Positions 1 to 8,425 of a stretch of 64,000 nucleotides of DNA are shown piece after piece. The notes beneath the pieces are model-generated. The model ran no database searches, was not told the origin of the DNA, and was given only the letters and a program-made list of their open reading frames with translations. The first letter of the stretch is position 1. The number at the start of each line of letters is the position of its first letter. The position numbers were made by a program, and so were the translations under genes. Source of the stretch: Actinobacteria bacterium UBA2272. GTDB lineage: Bacteria > Actinomycetota > Coriobacteriia > Anaerosomatales > Anaerosomataceae. The stretch covers positions 868,001 to 932,000 of the forward strand of contig DDXA01000004.1 in NCBI GenBank assembly GCA_002347725.1. The letters run 5' to 3'.

Positions 1-1
1 T

Positions 2-754
2 GCGGTGCCCGTCCCGGCGGACTCCGACGTGGCCTTCGGGTGCATCGAGCTCATCGACCACGCCGAGACGCTCGTCGTCTTCTGCGCCGATGCCGAGGTG
101 ATCGATCGTCTGTCGCGTGACGACCGGATCGTGTTGCAGACGGTGGCCTCCGAGCTCGTGGTGGCCGTCGAGAACTCCCGTCTGTACAAACTCACCAAGC
201 GGCTGGCCATCACCGACGAACTCACGGATCTCTTCAACTACCGCTACCTGCAGCAGCGCCTCGATGAGGAGATCGGCCGGGCCGACCGGTACGGCAAGCG
301 GCTGTCGTTCCTCATGCTGGACGTGGACAACTTCAAGCGCGTGAACGACACGTACGGACACCGGGTGGGTGACGGCGTGCTCGCCGAGATCGGTCACGTG
401 CTCAAGACGACCGTGCGCGAGGTCGACGTCGTGGCCCGGTACGGTGGCGAGGAGTTCTCGGTCGTCCTTCCCGAGACCGACGCGTCGGGCGCGTTCATAG
501 TGGCCGAGAAGATCCGCGAGGCGATCAGTCTCACCCGCTTCCGGGACGAGAATGGCGAGCGCGAGATCCACGTGACCGTGAGCATCGGGCTGGCAAGCTA
601 TCCGGTGCACGCGCACGACAAAGAGAGCCTGCTGCGGGCGGCCGACGACGCCGTCTATCGCGCCAAGGCAACGGGCAAGAATCGCGTTCGGGCACCCAAG
701 CTGAGGCTCAGCCGCGTGCCGGCCGAAGAGACATCCGAGAGGATCCCCGAATGA
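2..754 (+). CDS. GAF-GGDEF diguanylate cyclase, 5' end cut by window edge
   Basis: Makes cyclic di-GMP from two GTP. The frame is open to the window edge, so the true start lies upstream; the first GTG in view (position 5) is probably internal. The visible N-terminus resembles the end of a GAF sensor domain. A linker helix follows, then a GGDEF domain beginning at TDELTDLFNYR. The metal-binding LMLDVDNFKRVND segment and an intact GGEEF active site are present (about residues 147-151 counted from the GTG). An RxxD inhibitory site (REVD) sits five residues before GGEEF, so product inhibition is likely. Its TGA overlaps the ATG of the next gene (ATGA at 751-754), suggesting translational coupling to pheA, although the two functions are unrelated. 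Confidence 0.9.
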   Translation, partial: AVPVPADSDVAFGCIELIDHAETLVVFCADAEVIDRLSRDDRIVLQTVASELVVAVENSRLYKLTKRLAITDELTDLFNYRYLQQRLDEEIGRADRYGKRLSFLMLDVDNFKRVNDTYGHRVGDGVLAEIGHVLKTTVREVDVVARYGGEEFSVVLPETDASGAFIVAEKIREAISLTRFRDENGEREIHVTVSIGLASYPVHAHDKESLLRAADDAVYRAKATGKNRVRAPKLRLSRVPAEETSERIPE

Positions 755-1572
755 CGAAGATCGCCTTCCTGGGCCCCGTCGGCACGCATACGGAAGAGGC
801 GCTGCTCTCGCTCGAGCTGGCCGAGGTCACACCGGTGCCGTTCCCGTCGATCGAAGACGTGTTCACCGCCGTGGAGCGCGGCAAGACCGCACTCGGCATC
901 GTGCCGATCGAGAACTCGATCGAAGGGTCCGTGAACGCCACGCTCGACGGGTTGTCGGCCGGCGGCGATCTGACGATCCAGCGAGAGGTCGTGCGGGACA
1001 TCCACCACGCGCTCGTGGCCGCGCCCGGCGTGGGCCGCCATGAGATCACGGGCATCGTGAGCCATCCGCAGGCCTCGGCACAGTGTCGCAAGTGGCTGTC
1101 GATGGAACTCCCGGGGAAGGCCGTGGTGGCCGCAAACTCGACCGCCGAGGCCGTGCAGCGCGCCGTGGCCGAGCCGGGTCTCGGCGCTATCGGAACGAGG
1201 CTGGCGGCCGAGCTTCACGGCGCCGAGGTCATCGAGGACGCCATCGAGGACTACGGCGGCAATCAGACGCGTTTCGTGGTGATCGGCCGGGGGATCCAGC
1301 CGCGGACGGGCCACGACAAGACGTCGCTGGCGCTGTACATCCACGAGAGCAAGCCGGGTGCGTTGCTCATGATCCTCTCCGAGTTCGCGTACGGGCAGAT
1401 CAACCTCACCAAGATCCAGAGCCGGCCCACCAAGCGGCAGCTCGGCGACTACATGTTCTTCGTGGACTGCGAGGGGCATGTCTCCGATCCGCACGTGTCG
1501 CTCGCGCTCGACTGCCTCCGACTCAAGCTTCGCGAGGTACGCGTACTCGGTAGCTATCCGAACGCGCGGTAG
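751..1572 (+). CDS. pheA: Prephenate dehydratase with C-terminal ACT domain
   Basis: Converts prephenate to phenylpyruvate in phenylalanine synthesis; cytosolic. At 273 aa it matches the monofunctional enzyme. The N-terminal catalytic part begins IAFLGPVGTHTEEA and contains the PIENSIEGSVN signature. NQTRFVVIGR marks the end of the catalytic region. The C-terminal ACT domain (about residues 190-270) has the ESKPGALLMIL start and the ESR-like IQSRPTK motif that binds phenylalanine in this family. Feedback inhibition is therefore expected. It overlaps the upstream cyclase by 4 bp and is followed after 6 bp by the PHP gene. No chorismate mutase domain is fused to it. Confidence 0.95.
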   Translation: MTKIAFLGPVGTHTEEALLSLELAEVTPVPFPSIEDVFTAVERGKTALGIVPIENSIEGSVNATLDGLSAGGDLTIQREVVRDIHHALVAAPGVGRHEITGIVSHPQASAQCRKWLSMELPGKAVVAANSTAEAVQRAVAEPGLGAIGTRLAAELHGAEVIEDAIEDYGGNQTRFVVIGRGIQPRTGHDKTSLALYIHESKPGALLMILSEFAYGQINLTKIQSRPTKRQLGDYMFFVDCEGHVSDPHVSLALDCLRLKLREVRVLGSYPNAR

Positions 1573-1578
1573 GTCTCC

Positions 1579-2310
1579 ATGCCCCGCTACACCGTCGATC
1601 TGCACAATCACACGCCGCTCATCCCGAGCGACTACCGGGGCGACCCGGCCACCACGCCGCGCCAGATCGTGGAGCGGGCGCTCGACGCCGGGATCGACGT
1701 CTGGGGCATCGCGGACCACTTCAGCGTGGACTATGGTCCGCTCGTGGTGGCCGCAGCCGACGAAGTCTGCACCGAGACCGGTCGTCGGCTGCTCGTCATC
1801 CCCGGCGCCGAGATTCGCGTGCGGCACGAGAGGGAGGAAACGCACCTGGTCTGCCTCTTCCCGCCTGACCGGGTCGACGTTCGCTTCCGCGTGCTACTTG
1901 GGGTCCTCGGCCTGACCTCGCCGGTGGCCCCGCTCGCCGAGTTGCCACACTTCCACATCGAGCGCGATCCGCTCGACGTGGCGCGCATCGTCGATGCGAT
2001 CGGCGGCATGTGCCACATCGGCCACGTGGACCGCACCTTCGGTGACTACTGCTTCATCGACTCCGAGCTCGTTCATCACCTAGCCGAGTGCGAGCACGTC
2101 TCGGCCATCGAGCTTATCGACCACACGAGTCGCCATCGCTTCCGCGACGGGCTGGCTATCGCGCACATCTCCTCGTCGGACTCGCACTCGCTCGACGAGA
2201 TCGGCCGCCGCACGGCCACGCTCGAGATGCCGGAGCTGTCGTTCGAGGGGCTCAAGGCGGCGTTTCGCGCGGCGCGCGCGCGGGCAATGGCCGAGGTGAG
2301 CGTGGGCTAG
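1579..2310 (+). CDS. PHP-domain metal-dependent phosphoesterase-like protein
   Basis: Probable PHP-family hydrolase. It opens with YTVDLHNHTPL, the first metal-binding HxH motif. Further PHP-type metal ligands follow: GIADHF near residue 49, a histidine-rich GHVDR segment, and a late SSSDSHSLDEIG motif. Length is 243 aa, typical of stand-alone PHP proteins. The substrate is unknown; relatives act on phosphoesters, nucleotides or histidinol phosphate, but the pathway cannot be read from these neighbours. It sits 6 bp after pheA on the same strand and ends with a 4-bp convergent overlap with the phosphoglycerate mutase gene. Confidence 0.8.
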   Translation: MPRYTVDLHNHTPLIPSDYRGDPATTPRQIVERALDAGIDVWGIADHFSVDYGPLVVAAADEVCTETGRRLLVIPGAEIRVRHEREETHLVCLFPPDRVDVRFRVLLGVLGLTSPVAPLAELPHFHIERDPLDVARIVDAIGGMCHIGHVDRTFGDYCFIDSELVHHLAECEHVSAIELIDHTSRHRFRDGLAIAHISSSDSHSLDEIGRRTATLEMPELSFEGLKAAFRAARARAMAEVSVG

Positions 2311-3611
2311 TCGCGCGTCTTGAGCGGTCGCAGGTCCTCGGGCCTCGGCATGCCGAGCGCGACGTGCCCCGTCATCCGGTCGGCCAGAAACGCCGAGCGG
2401 TCGGCCGCGTCGAGTGCGAGTGGCAGCACGTTGGTGCCGCGAAGCGTGCCGAGCGAGCCGGACGCGCACGCGCTCTCGCCGTACGCCGCCACGATGTCAG
2501 CTCCAGCCACCCCGCCTGCGATCAGCAGTGGCACCGCGCCTCCACCGTGATAGAGCGGCCCGGCCGACGGCGTCTGGTGGTCCGGGCACACGACGACGAT
2601 GACCTCGCCGCGCTCCGCAAGCAGCACGAGCGGCGCCAGCGCGCGGTCGACCGCGGCGATGACGGCCGCCTTGCGTGCCGGGTCCTTGCGGTGCCCGGCC
2701 ATGTCGGGCCACTTGGTGTGCAGGTGTACGAAATCGTAGCCCTCGGCGAGCAGGCCGAGCGTCGCAGCGACGCGCGCGGCCACGTCCGCCTCGGCATCCC
2801 GCTCGGTCCCGAGTTCGCGGTGGTCGAGCCCCACGGCGGCGGCGAGCCCGGCGTACAGCGGCCCCGCGCCGAGCGAGACCCCGCGCAGGCCGAACCGCGC
2901 CGCAAACGGTGTGACGTGCGCCGGTGAGCCCGCCCACTTCACGAGCATCGCGTCGAGAGGGCGTCCCGCGAGCACTTCTCGCGAGTGGCGTATCCAGGCG
3001 TTGAGCACGCGCGCCGCGCGCACGGCTTCGTCGGGGTCGGGCGCCTCTTCGAGCGGCAGCACCTCGAGCACGTGTGTGTCGGCGCACAGCGGGTCGGCGT
3101 CGCTCACGTAGTGCGAAAGCGGGCGCGTGTCGGTGGGCGTGAGGAAGAGCAGGCCCTGCAGCGCGCCGGTGTGCACGAAGCGCGCGCGGACGCCGTCGAT
3201 CTCGGTGTCGAGATCCACGTCGGCCAGGTACGGCGCGTCGCCCGTGCGCGGGTCCGGGCGCTCGTCGATCCACAGCGCGCCGTCGCGCTCGCTCACGCGT
3301 GCGAGGTTGGCGCGCAGCACCACCTCTCCCTCGGCGGGCGGCAGCCCTTCGCCGAGGGCCTCGAGCAGACCGCGACCGGGGAAGTCGCGCTCGCTGTAGC
3401 CGAAGAGCGCGAAGTGCGCCTGGTGTGAACTTGGCGAGAGACCCGGGCCGAGCGGGTAGAGCAGGCCACACCGGCCGAGCGCAGCGAGCGCGTCGAGGTT
3501 CGGCGTGTCGGCGGCCTCGATCGGTGTGCGTCCGTCGAGTGAGGCATGCGGCCGGTCGCCGGCGCCGTCGGGCACCACCAGGACGATGGGGCGACGCTCG
3601 CTCCCGTTCAT
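2307..3611 (-). CDS. apgM: Cofactor-independent phosphoglycerate mutase, ApgM (archaeal) type
   Basis: Interconverts 2- and 3-phosphoglycerate as part of the alkaline-phosphatase superfamily. The N-terminus IVLVVPDGAGDRP carries the first metal aspartate. The DTPNLDALAALG motif and the SHQAHFALFGY segment hold the nucleophilic serine region. HLHTKWPDMAGH and VVVCPDHQTPS supply the later metal ligands. At 434 aa it fits the ApgM branch rather than the about 510-aa GpmI type. ATG at 3611 is preceded by GGGAGG. It is divergent from the methyltransferase gene. A related function in the same superfamily (such as phosphonopyruvate decarboxylase-like) is less likely. Confidence 0.85.
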   Translation of the reverse strand: MNGSERRPIVLVVPDGAGDRPHASLDGRTPIEAADTPNLDALAALGRCGLLYPLGPGLSPSSHQAHFALFGYSERDFPGRGLLEALGEGLPPAEGEVVLRANLARVSERDGALWIDERPDPRTGDAPYLADVDLDTEIDGVRARFVHTGALQGLLFLTPTDTRPLSHYVSDADPLCADTHVLEVLPLEEAPDPDEAVRAARVLNAWIRHSREVLAGRPLDAMLVKWAGSPAHVTPFAARFGLRGVSLGAGPLYAGLAAAVGLDHRELGTERDAEADVAARVAATLGLLAEGYDFVHLHTKWPDMAGHRKDPARKAAVIAAVDRALAPLVLLAERGEVIVVVCPDHQTPSAGPLYHGGGAVPLLIAGGVAGADIVAAYGESACASGSLGTLRGTNVLPLALDAADRSAFLADRMTGHVALGMPRPEDLRPLKTRD

Positions 3612-3690
3612 GTTGTTCCTCCCGGCTGCGCGCAGCGGCTGGTGCGGCTAGTATGTCACAGGGTACCGGCGGGGACGGAAGGGGCGGCGC

Positions 3691-4479
3691 ATGACCGAGC
3701 GCTCGGCAGACGAACTCAACGATCTCGCGCGCGAGCGCTTTGGTCCGCGCGCCGACGGCTACCGCGCAAGTGCGCTCCACGCCGCAGGGCCCGATCTCGA
3801 ACTGCTCGTCGAACTGGCGGCCGCGGGACCCGGCGTGCGCGTGCTGGATGTCGCCACCGGCGGCGGGCACGTCGCGCTCGCGCTCGCGCGCACCGGCGCC
3901 GACGTGACGGCGTGCGACCTCACGCCCGAGATGCTCGACGCCGCAGGCCTGATGCTCGCCGAGCACGGCTGCCAGGCCGCCTTCGTGGTTGCCGAGGCCT
4001 CGGCGCTCCCGTTCGCCGACGAGAGCTTCGACGTGGTCACGTGCCGGATCGCGGCACATCACTTCCCCGACGCCCAGGGGTTCTTCACCGAGGTCGCGCG
4101 CGTACTCGTTCCCGGCGGGCGGCTCGGCTTCCAGGACCAGACCCTGCCGCCGCAGCCGACCTCGGCCGTACTCGTGGATGCCTTCGAGCGGATGCGCGAC
4201 CCGAGTCACCACCAGGCGTTCTCGGTCGACGGCTGGACGACGCTCATCGAGCGTGCGGGACTCGAGGTCGAGCACTCCGAGCTCATCGACAAGCGCCACG
4301 AGTTTGCCGAGTGGGCGGCCCGGCAGGACTGCGACGACGCGTGCGTGGAGCGCCTGCACGAGCTCATGGCCGACGCGCCAGGTGGCATGCGCGAGTGGCT
4401 CGAGCCCGAGTACGACGGCCCTGGGCTCGTGGCGTTTCGTAACCGGCATCTCGTGGTGCTCGCCCGCAAGCCCGAGTAG
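3691..4479 (+). CDS. Class I SAM-dependent methyltransferase (UbiE/Methyltransf_11 type)
   Basis: Transfers methyl from S-adenosylmethionine to an unidentified small molecule. Motif I VLDVATGGGHVALALA lies near residue 50, followed by the acidic ACDLTPEML segment and SALPFADESFDVVTCR, the usual motifs of the Methyltransf_11 fold. Length 262 aa. The start ATG has GGAAGGGG upstream. The short intergenic region to the divergent apgM gene contains TAGTAT, a plausible -10. Menaquinone methylation by UbiE is possible, but no menaquinone genes are nearby and the C-terminus differs from typical UbiE, so the substrate is left open. Confidence 0.8.
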   Translation: MTERSADELNDLARERFGPRADGYRASALHAAGPDLELLVELAAAGPGVRVLDVATGGGHVALALARTGADVTACDLTPEMLDAAGLMLAEHGCQAAFVVAEASALPFADESFDVVTCRIAAHHFPDAQGFFTEVARVLVPGGRLGFQDQTLPPQPTSAVLVDAFERMRDPSHHQAFSVDGWTTLIERAGLEVEHSELIDKRHEFAEWAARQDCDDACVERLHELMADAPGGMREWLEPEYDGPGLVAFRNRHLVVLARKPE

Positions 4480-4499
4480 GGATACGCCGCCTGCGGGGA

Positions 4500-5201
4500 A
4501 TGAACCACGTCAGGCGACGGAAGGCGGTACCCACAGTGCGCGCGCGAACCTTGCTTGCAGTGGCGATACTCCTCGTTGCGGCGTCCGGCTGCGCGGCGCC
4601 CGCCGAGGAGACCCCCGACGTCACCCGCCTCGAAGGCGTCGAGGTCCGCGAGTACGAGGGCGAGCGGCTCGATTCGCTCACGGACTTCCGCGAGAACTCG
4701 ATCAAGGGCCCTCAGGACATCGACCGCGAGACCTATCGGCTCACCGTCGGCGGACTCGTGGACGATCCCGCCGAGTACACCTACTCCGAGGTGGCGAGCG
4801 GCTTCCCGTCGTTTGAGAAGGTCGTGCAGCTTGACTGCGTCGAGGGCTGGAGCGCCAAGATCCTCTGGGAGGGCGTTCTCGTGCGCGACATCCTCGATGA
4901 GTCCGGTGTGCGGGCCGAGGCCCAGAGCGTGGTCTTCTCGGCGGTCGATGGCTACACCACGTCGTTTCCCGTCTCCTACTTCTACGACCGCGACATCCTG
5001 CTCGCTTACGAAATGAACGGCGTGACGATCCCGCCCATCCGTGGCTTTCCGTTCCAGGTGATCGCCGAGGACAAGTGGGGTTACAAGTGGTGCAAGTGGG
5101 TCACCGGTATCGAGCTCGTAGAGGATGCCGACCCCGGTGGCTACTGGGAGGACCGCGGCTACTCCAACACGGGGGACCGCGACGAGTCCTTCTTCAACTG
5201 A
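4500..5201 (+). CDS. Molybdopterin-dependent oxidoreductase-like lipoprotein (sulfite oxidase/YedY fold)
   Basis: Extracytoplasmic lipoprotein with an oxidoreductase molybdopterin-binding domain. The N-terminus has basic residues, a hydrophobic stretch and a lipobox ending AASGC, so it should be anchored on the outer face of the membrane. The QLDCVEGWSAK segment contains the cysteine that ligates molybdenum in this fold. TTSFPVSYFYDRD and GYKWCKWV follow as in the family. It is 233 aa, shorter than full sulfite oxidases because the dimerisation domain is missing. The substrate is unknown. No molybdopterin-synthesis genes or heme partner are adjacent. Start ATG 4500 is preceded by GCGGGGA; a GTG at 4536 is an alternative. 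Confidence 0.78.
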   Translation: MNHVRRRKAVPTVRARTLLAVAILLVAASGCAAPAEETPDVTRLEGVEVREYEGERLDSLTDFRENSIKGPQDIDRETYRLTVGGLVDDPAEYTYSEVASGFPSFEKVVQLDCVEGWSAKILWEGVLVRDILDESGVRAEAQSVVFSAVDGYTTSFPVSYFYDRDILLAYEMNGVTIPPIRGFPFQVIAEDKWGYKWCKWVTGIELVEDADPGGYWEDRGYSNTGDRDESFFN

Positions 5202-5234
5202 GGCGGAGATGAGGTTCGCGCGCTTGCCGAATGC

Positions 5235-5975
5235 TCAGCCGGCGAGCACACCCCGCACGACACCCACGAAGTCCGTGGCCGGCCCGCCGTCGCGCTCGGC
5301 TTGCCAAGCGTCGATGACCGCGCGGCCGATGGGCTCGAAGTACTCGGCCAGATACCGGGCGTAGTCGGTCTCGTCGTAGTGTACGGTGCCGTCGAAGTTG
5401 ACGTAGTTGCCCGACAGTTGGCAGCCGAGATGTCCGATGCGGTCGTTCCAGTTCTCGCCTGCCAGCGCTTCGATCTCTTCGCCCGTAGCGGATCGAACGG
5501 GCTGCAGGAGCGTGATCCCGGCATGCGCGAGGATTCGGATCGCGGCGTCGATGCTCGCGGATGTCTGCGAGAGTTTCACCCGGCCGTCGTGCGTGTCGCG
5601 CTCGCCGGCGATGACGGGCGCGTTGTTGTGGGACCAGGCCAAGGGAACGCGCAGCAGGTGCAGGTACAGATGACACGCGAGGCACGGCGAGCACACGCCA
5701 AACCGGCGCTGGAGTTCGGCGGCGGGGCGTGCGTTCATCGCCGACCACAGCGCAGGATCCGACAGTGCGACCGCCTCGCGCACTTCGGCGACGCCGGCCA
5801 GTTGCTGTGCGAGGGCGGCCGCCGCGCGCTTAGGTGCATCGCGATCGCCGGTCTCGGTGCCCGTGAACGCGATCGTGGGGACGAGCTCCCGGAAGCCGTA
5901 CTCGTTCACGGCGGCGACAGCGGCAGCTATGCTGTCGCGGCCGGCGATCTCGACGATGGCTACACGAGAAGTCAT
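5235..5975 (-). CDS. Conserved PP-loop-like protein with CxxCxxCH motif, function unknown
   Basis: A 246-aa cytosolic protein. Near the N-terminus (residues 8-16) it has VEIAGRDSIAAA, which resembles the SGGxDS pyrophosphate loop of ATP-pyrophosphatases with R in place of the second G. A cysteine cluster follows (C95, C98, C101, then H102; CSPCLACH), then GERDTHDGRVKLSQT and a later GCQLSGNY with another cysteine. The cysteines could bind zinc or an iron-sulfur cluster, as in some tRNA-thiolation PP-loop enzymes. That role is inference. The ATG at 5975 starts the recognisable domain; the upstream open frame is antisense to the neighbouring lipoprotein gene and was not used. Confidence 0.7.
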   Translation of the reverse strand: MTSRVAIVEIAGRDSIAAAVAAVNEYGFRELVPTIAFTGTETGDRDAPKRAAAALAQQLAGVAEVREAVALSDPALWSAMNARPAAELQRRFGVCSPCLACHLYLHLLRVPLAWSHNNAPVIAGERDTHDGRVKLSQTSASIDAAIRILAHAGITLLQPVRSATGEEIEALAGENWNDRIGHLGCQLSGNYVNFDGTVHYDETDYARYLAEYFEPIGRAVIDAWQAERDGGPATDFVGVVRGVLAG

Positions 5976-6025
5976 ATGGGGAGTGTACCCGAGTGCTCGG
6001 GCGAGGCCGTGGGCTGGTTCTGGCG

Positions 6026-6544
6026 CTACTGTCTCGTGCCGACGATGTCCCAGGTGGCGGTGTAGAGGTGGCCGTCGATGTCCGAGTCGATCGAGCCGGT
6101 CATCCCCCCGGCGAAGGCGTTCAGGCCTGCGCCCGTCGGCGCGGCGCTCACCATGATCGTGCTCGTCCACGTGTGGCCGTCCTCGTCGGTGAAGGTGGCC
6201 GAGGCCTCGTAGGCCCAGCCGTCCTCCGCCTCGGGACGTATCGTGCCCGAGTACTCGTGCCGGTCGGTGATGAGCAGCATCGTGTCGCCGTTGACCACGC
6301 ACTCCCAGGTGGCGCCGGGCTGATCGGCCGCCGGGGTCATCGCGGCGTCGTCGATGCTCGTGAGCTCGGTCGTGACCGACCACGTCCCGGTGAGGTAGGA
6401 GAAGTCAGGGGCCTCGGCGGGCTCGGCGGGTGCGGCCGGTTCTGGTGTCACATCAGCCGGCTCGTCGGGCGCCGTCGCGGTACACGCCGACAGGCCGAGC
6501 GCCAGGGCGATCACGAAGGTGAGGGCCAGGACTGTTCTGGACAT
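6026..6544 (-). CDS. Putative lipoprotein, unknown function
   Basis: Predicted secreted lipoprotein of 172 aa. It has a signal peptide of about 20 residues ending in lipobox LSAC. A Pro/Ala/Glu-rich spacer follows, then a compact domain starting YLTGTWSVTTEL that looks like a beta-barrel or lipocalin-type fold (inference). ATG at 6544 is chosen because AGGAGG lies 8 nt upstream; the GTG three codons earlier would overlap that ribosome site. It is divergent from the restriction endonuclease gene. No family was recognised. Confidence 0.7.
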   Translation of the reverse strand: MSRTVLALTFVIALALGLSACTATAPDEPADVTPEPAAPAEPAEAPDFSYLTGTWSVTTELTSIDDAAMTPAADQPGATWECVVNGDTMLLITDRHEYSGTIRPEAEDGWAYEASATFTDEDGHTWTSTIMVSAAPTGAGLNAFAGGMTGSIDSDIDGHLYTATWDIVGTRQ

Positions 6545-6594
6545 GTGGACCACCTCCTAGGTGGTGTGTACCCGGGCAGGTGAGGGCGTTGGTG

Positions 6595-6601
6595 TAGGAT
6601 C
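6595..6601 (+). promoter_or_regulatory. Possible -10 (TAGGAT) of the restriction gene, containing GATC
   Basis: TAGGAT lies 20 bp before the chosen TTG start and runs into a GATC site at 6598-6601. No convincing -35 was found, so this is tentative. It matters only if the methyltransferase targets GATC. Confidence 0.3.
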
Positions 6602-6620
6602 GCGATGGGAGGTGGCGTGC

Positions 6621-7976
6621 TTGGACTGGAGTCTGCCCTACGATCCGACGGATCGCACGTCGATCCTTGCGTATGCCGAGCGCCTGGTGGGGCACTCGCT
6701 TCGGGAGGTGTTGGACGAGCTGCCGCCAGCCATCGACTTCACTCGGAACAAGGGCGGGTTCGGGTCCAGCCTTGAGCGCTACTACTTTGGATATGAGCCG
6801 AACAGTCGGCCCGAGCCGGACTTCATCGATGCGGGACTCGAGTTGAAGGTCACTCCCCTCAAGTGGGTCCGACGGCGCTTGGTGGCGAAGGAGCGCCTCG
6901 TTCTCAGCCAGATCGACTACATGACGCTCGTTTCAGAAGAGTGGGAGAGCAGCTCATTCCTGGCGAAGAATGCCCACCTGCTTATCGTCTTCTACCTGCA
7001 TGAGGCTGGAACGGATCCGCGTGACTTCGTCATCAAGATCGTCCGACTGTGGGACTTCCCCGAAGCAGACCTAGAAATCATCAGAGATGACTGGGACACG
7101 ATCGTCGCGAAGGTCAGAGCTGGTCTGGCACACGAGCTGTCGGAAGGCGATACCAACTATCTGGCGGCATGCACGAAGGCCTCGACCGCGGCCGACCGTC
7201 GTGAGCAGCCACGTTCGACACAGCTGGCCAAGCCGAGGGCGTTTTCTCTGAAGGCAAGCTATATGAACTCGATCATCCAGGACAGTCTGGAGCGCGAATC
7301 AGTCGTCACAGCCGAGGAGCTGCGGTCCGGGAAGACGTTCGAGCAGGCCATCCACGATCGCTTCCGTCCATACATCGGCATGACCGCCGGCACCATTGCC
7401 GAGACACTCGGCGTCAGCCTGGATCGAAGCGCAAAAAACTACTATGCGGTCCTTACGAAGCGCCTGCTAAAGCCAATCCTTGGTGTGGCGGAAGACAGTC
7501 GTGTGGCCGAGTTCGAGAAGGCGGACATCGTCCTGCGCACCATTCGGCTGATGCCCAATGGCAGACCGAAGGAGGCGGTTTCGTTCCCTGCGTTCGACTA
7601 CTGCGAAGTGGTGCAGCAGCCGTGGGAGGATTCGGATCTGCGGGAGAGTCTCACGCGGAGGTTCTTCTTCGTTGTCTATCAACTCGACAGAGGGGGCACT
7701 CCGACCCTACTCAGGACTCAGTTCTGGACGATGCCCGTCGATGATGTCGAGCAGCATGCACGTGAGTGCTTCGAGCGGACGGTCGGTCTCATCATGGAAG
7801 ACAAGGTGGATTACCTTCCCGGAAGCAAGGACAACAGGGTGTGTCACGTGCGACCGCACGGCAGGAACAAGGCAGATGTCATACCTACGCCGAGCGGCGG
7901 CCTGGCCGTCAGGAAATCGTTCTGGCTGAATCAGCAGTACTTGACCGAGCAGCTCGGGACCGGGGCGGACAGCTAG
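6621..7976 (+). CDS. Type II restriction endonuclease, Sau3AI/MutH family
   Basis: Cuts unmethylated DNA, probably at GATC by family analogy. The MutH-type active site D-x6-E-x-K is visible as D67, E74 and K76 (PDFIDAGLELK), preceded by the conserved KGGFGSSLERYYFGY segment. At 451 aa it matches the two-domain Sau3AI architecture. The C-terminal half (from about YMNSIIQDS) looks like the second, non-catalytic copy used for allosteric DNA looping. A TTG at 6621 with GGGAGG 8 nt upstream is preferred over the GTG at 6612 and the far-upstream GTG at 6561. It converges on vsr with a 4-bp overlap. Codon use is less GC-biased than the neighbours, consistent with transfer. Confidence 0.9.
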   Translation: MDWSLPYDPTDRTSILAYAERLVGHSLREVLDELPPAIDFTRNKGGFGSSLERYYFGYEPNSRPEPDFIDAGLELKVTPLKWVRRRLVAKERLVLSQIDYMTLVSEEWESSSFLAKNAHLLIVFYLHEAGTDPRDFVIKIVRLWDFPEADLEIIRDDWDTIVAKVRAGLAHELSEGDTNYLAACTKASTAADRREQPRSTQLAKPRAFSLKASYMNSIIQDSLERESVVTAEELRSGKTFEQAIHDRFRPYIGMTAGTIAETLGVSLDRSAKNYYAVLTKRLLKPILGVAEDSRVAEFEKADIVLRTIRLMPNGRPKEAVSFPAFDYCEVVQQPWEDSDLRESLTRRFFFVVYQLDRGGTPTLLRTQFWTMPVDDVEQHARECFERTVGLIMEDKVDYLPGSKDNRVCHVRPHGRNKADVIPTPSGGLAVRKSFWLNQQYLTEQLGTGADS

Positions 7977-8425
7977 GCATCTCTAAGCCGAGCGACTATC
8001 TGCACAACCGCCGCGTTGGGATCCGCCTTCAGTTCGCACTCCCAAACGGTGAACACCGTCCAGCCGGCCCGCTGGAGTTCCTCCCGCTTGCGATCGTCTC
8101 GCTCACGGTTGAGTTCGAACTTCTGTCGCCAGAACTCCGAGTGGCTCTTCGGTACCGCTGGCTGACAATGTGGACACCGGTGCCAGAAGCAGCCGTTGAC
8201 GAATATGGCGAGCTTCCGCCCTGGATAGGTGATGTCGGGTCGTCCGGGCGCCTTCTTCCAGTGCAGGCGGTATCCGGGGAAGCCGGCCTCGCGAAGAAGT
8301 CTGCGCAGCGTGAGCTCCGGCGCCGTGTCTTTGCCGCGGTTACCCTTCATCGAGCGAGATACTGCGGGCGAGGTCGGTTCAGGTATCGGTCCCAGCTTGC
8401 CGGGCATATCCTGCCGCCTTCTCAT
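7973..8425 (-). CDS. vsr: Very short patch repair endonuclease
   Basis: Nicks beside T:G mismatches that arise when 5-methylcytosine deaminates, so it protects sites made mutable by the neighbouring C5 methyltransferase. Vsr signatures are clear: KDTAPELTLRRLLREAGF, then GRPDI with the catalytic aspartate, VNGCFWHRCPHC with the zinc/catalytic Cys and His residues, and VWECEL near the end. Length 150 aa. ATG 8425 is given; ATG 8407 is also possible. It overlaps the 3' end of the methyltransferase gene by about 30-47 bp, so the two are co-transcribed. Confidence 0.93.
   Translation of the reverse strand: MRRRQDMPGKLGPIPEPTSPAVSRSMKGNRGKDTAPELTLRRLLREAGFPGYRLHWKKAPGRPDITYPGRKLAIFVNGCFWHRCPHCQPAVPKSHSEFWRQKFELNRERDDRKREELQRAGWTVFTVWECELKADPNAAVVQIVARLRDA

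Noticed and set aside
655..1845. 396-aa minus-strand frame opposite pheA
   Set aside because: Antisense shadow of a high-GC gene; the plus strand carries clear prephenate dehydratase motifs.
2497..4449. 650-aa minus-strand frame across apgM and the methyltransferase gene
   Set aside because: Arg/Ala-rich composition without motifs; both true genes are recognisable in other frames.
6621..7976. MutH mismatch-repair nicking protein
   Set aside because: Twice the length of MutH, and it sits next to vsr and a C5 methyltransferase, so a Sau3AI-type restriction enzyme fits better.
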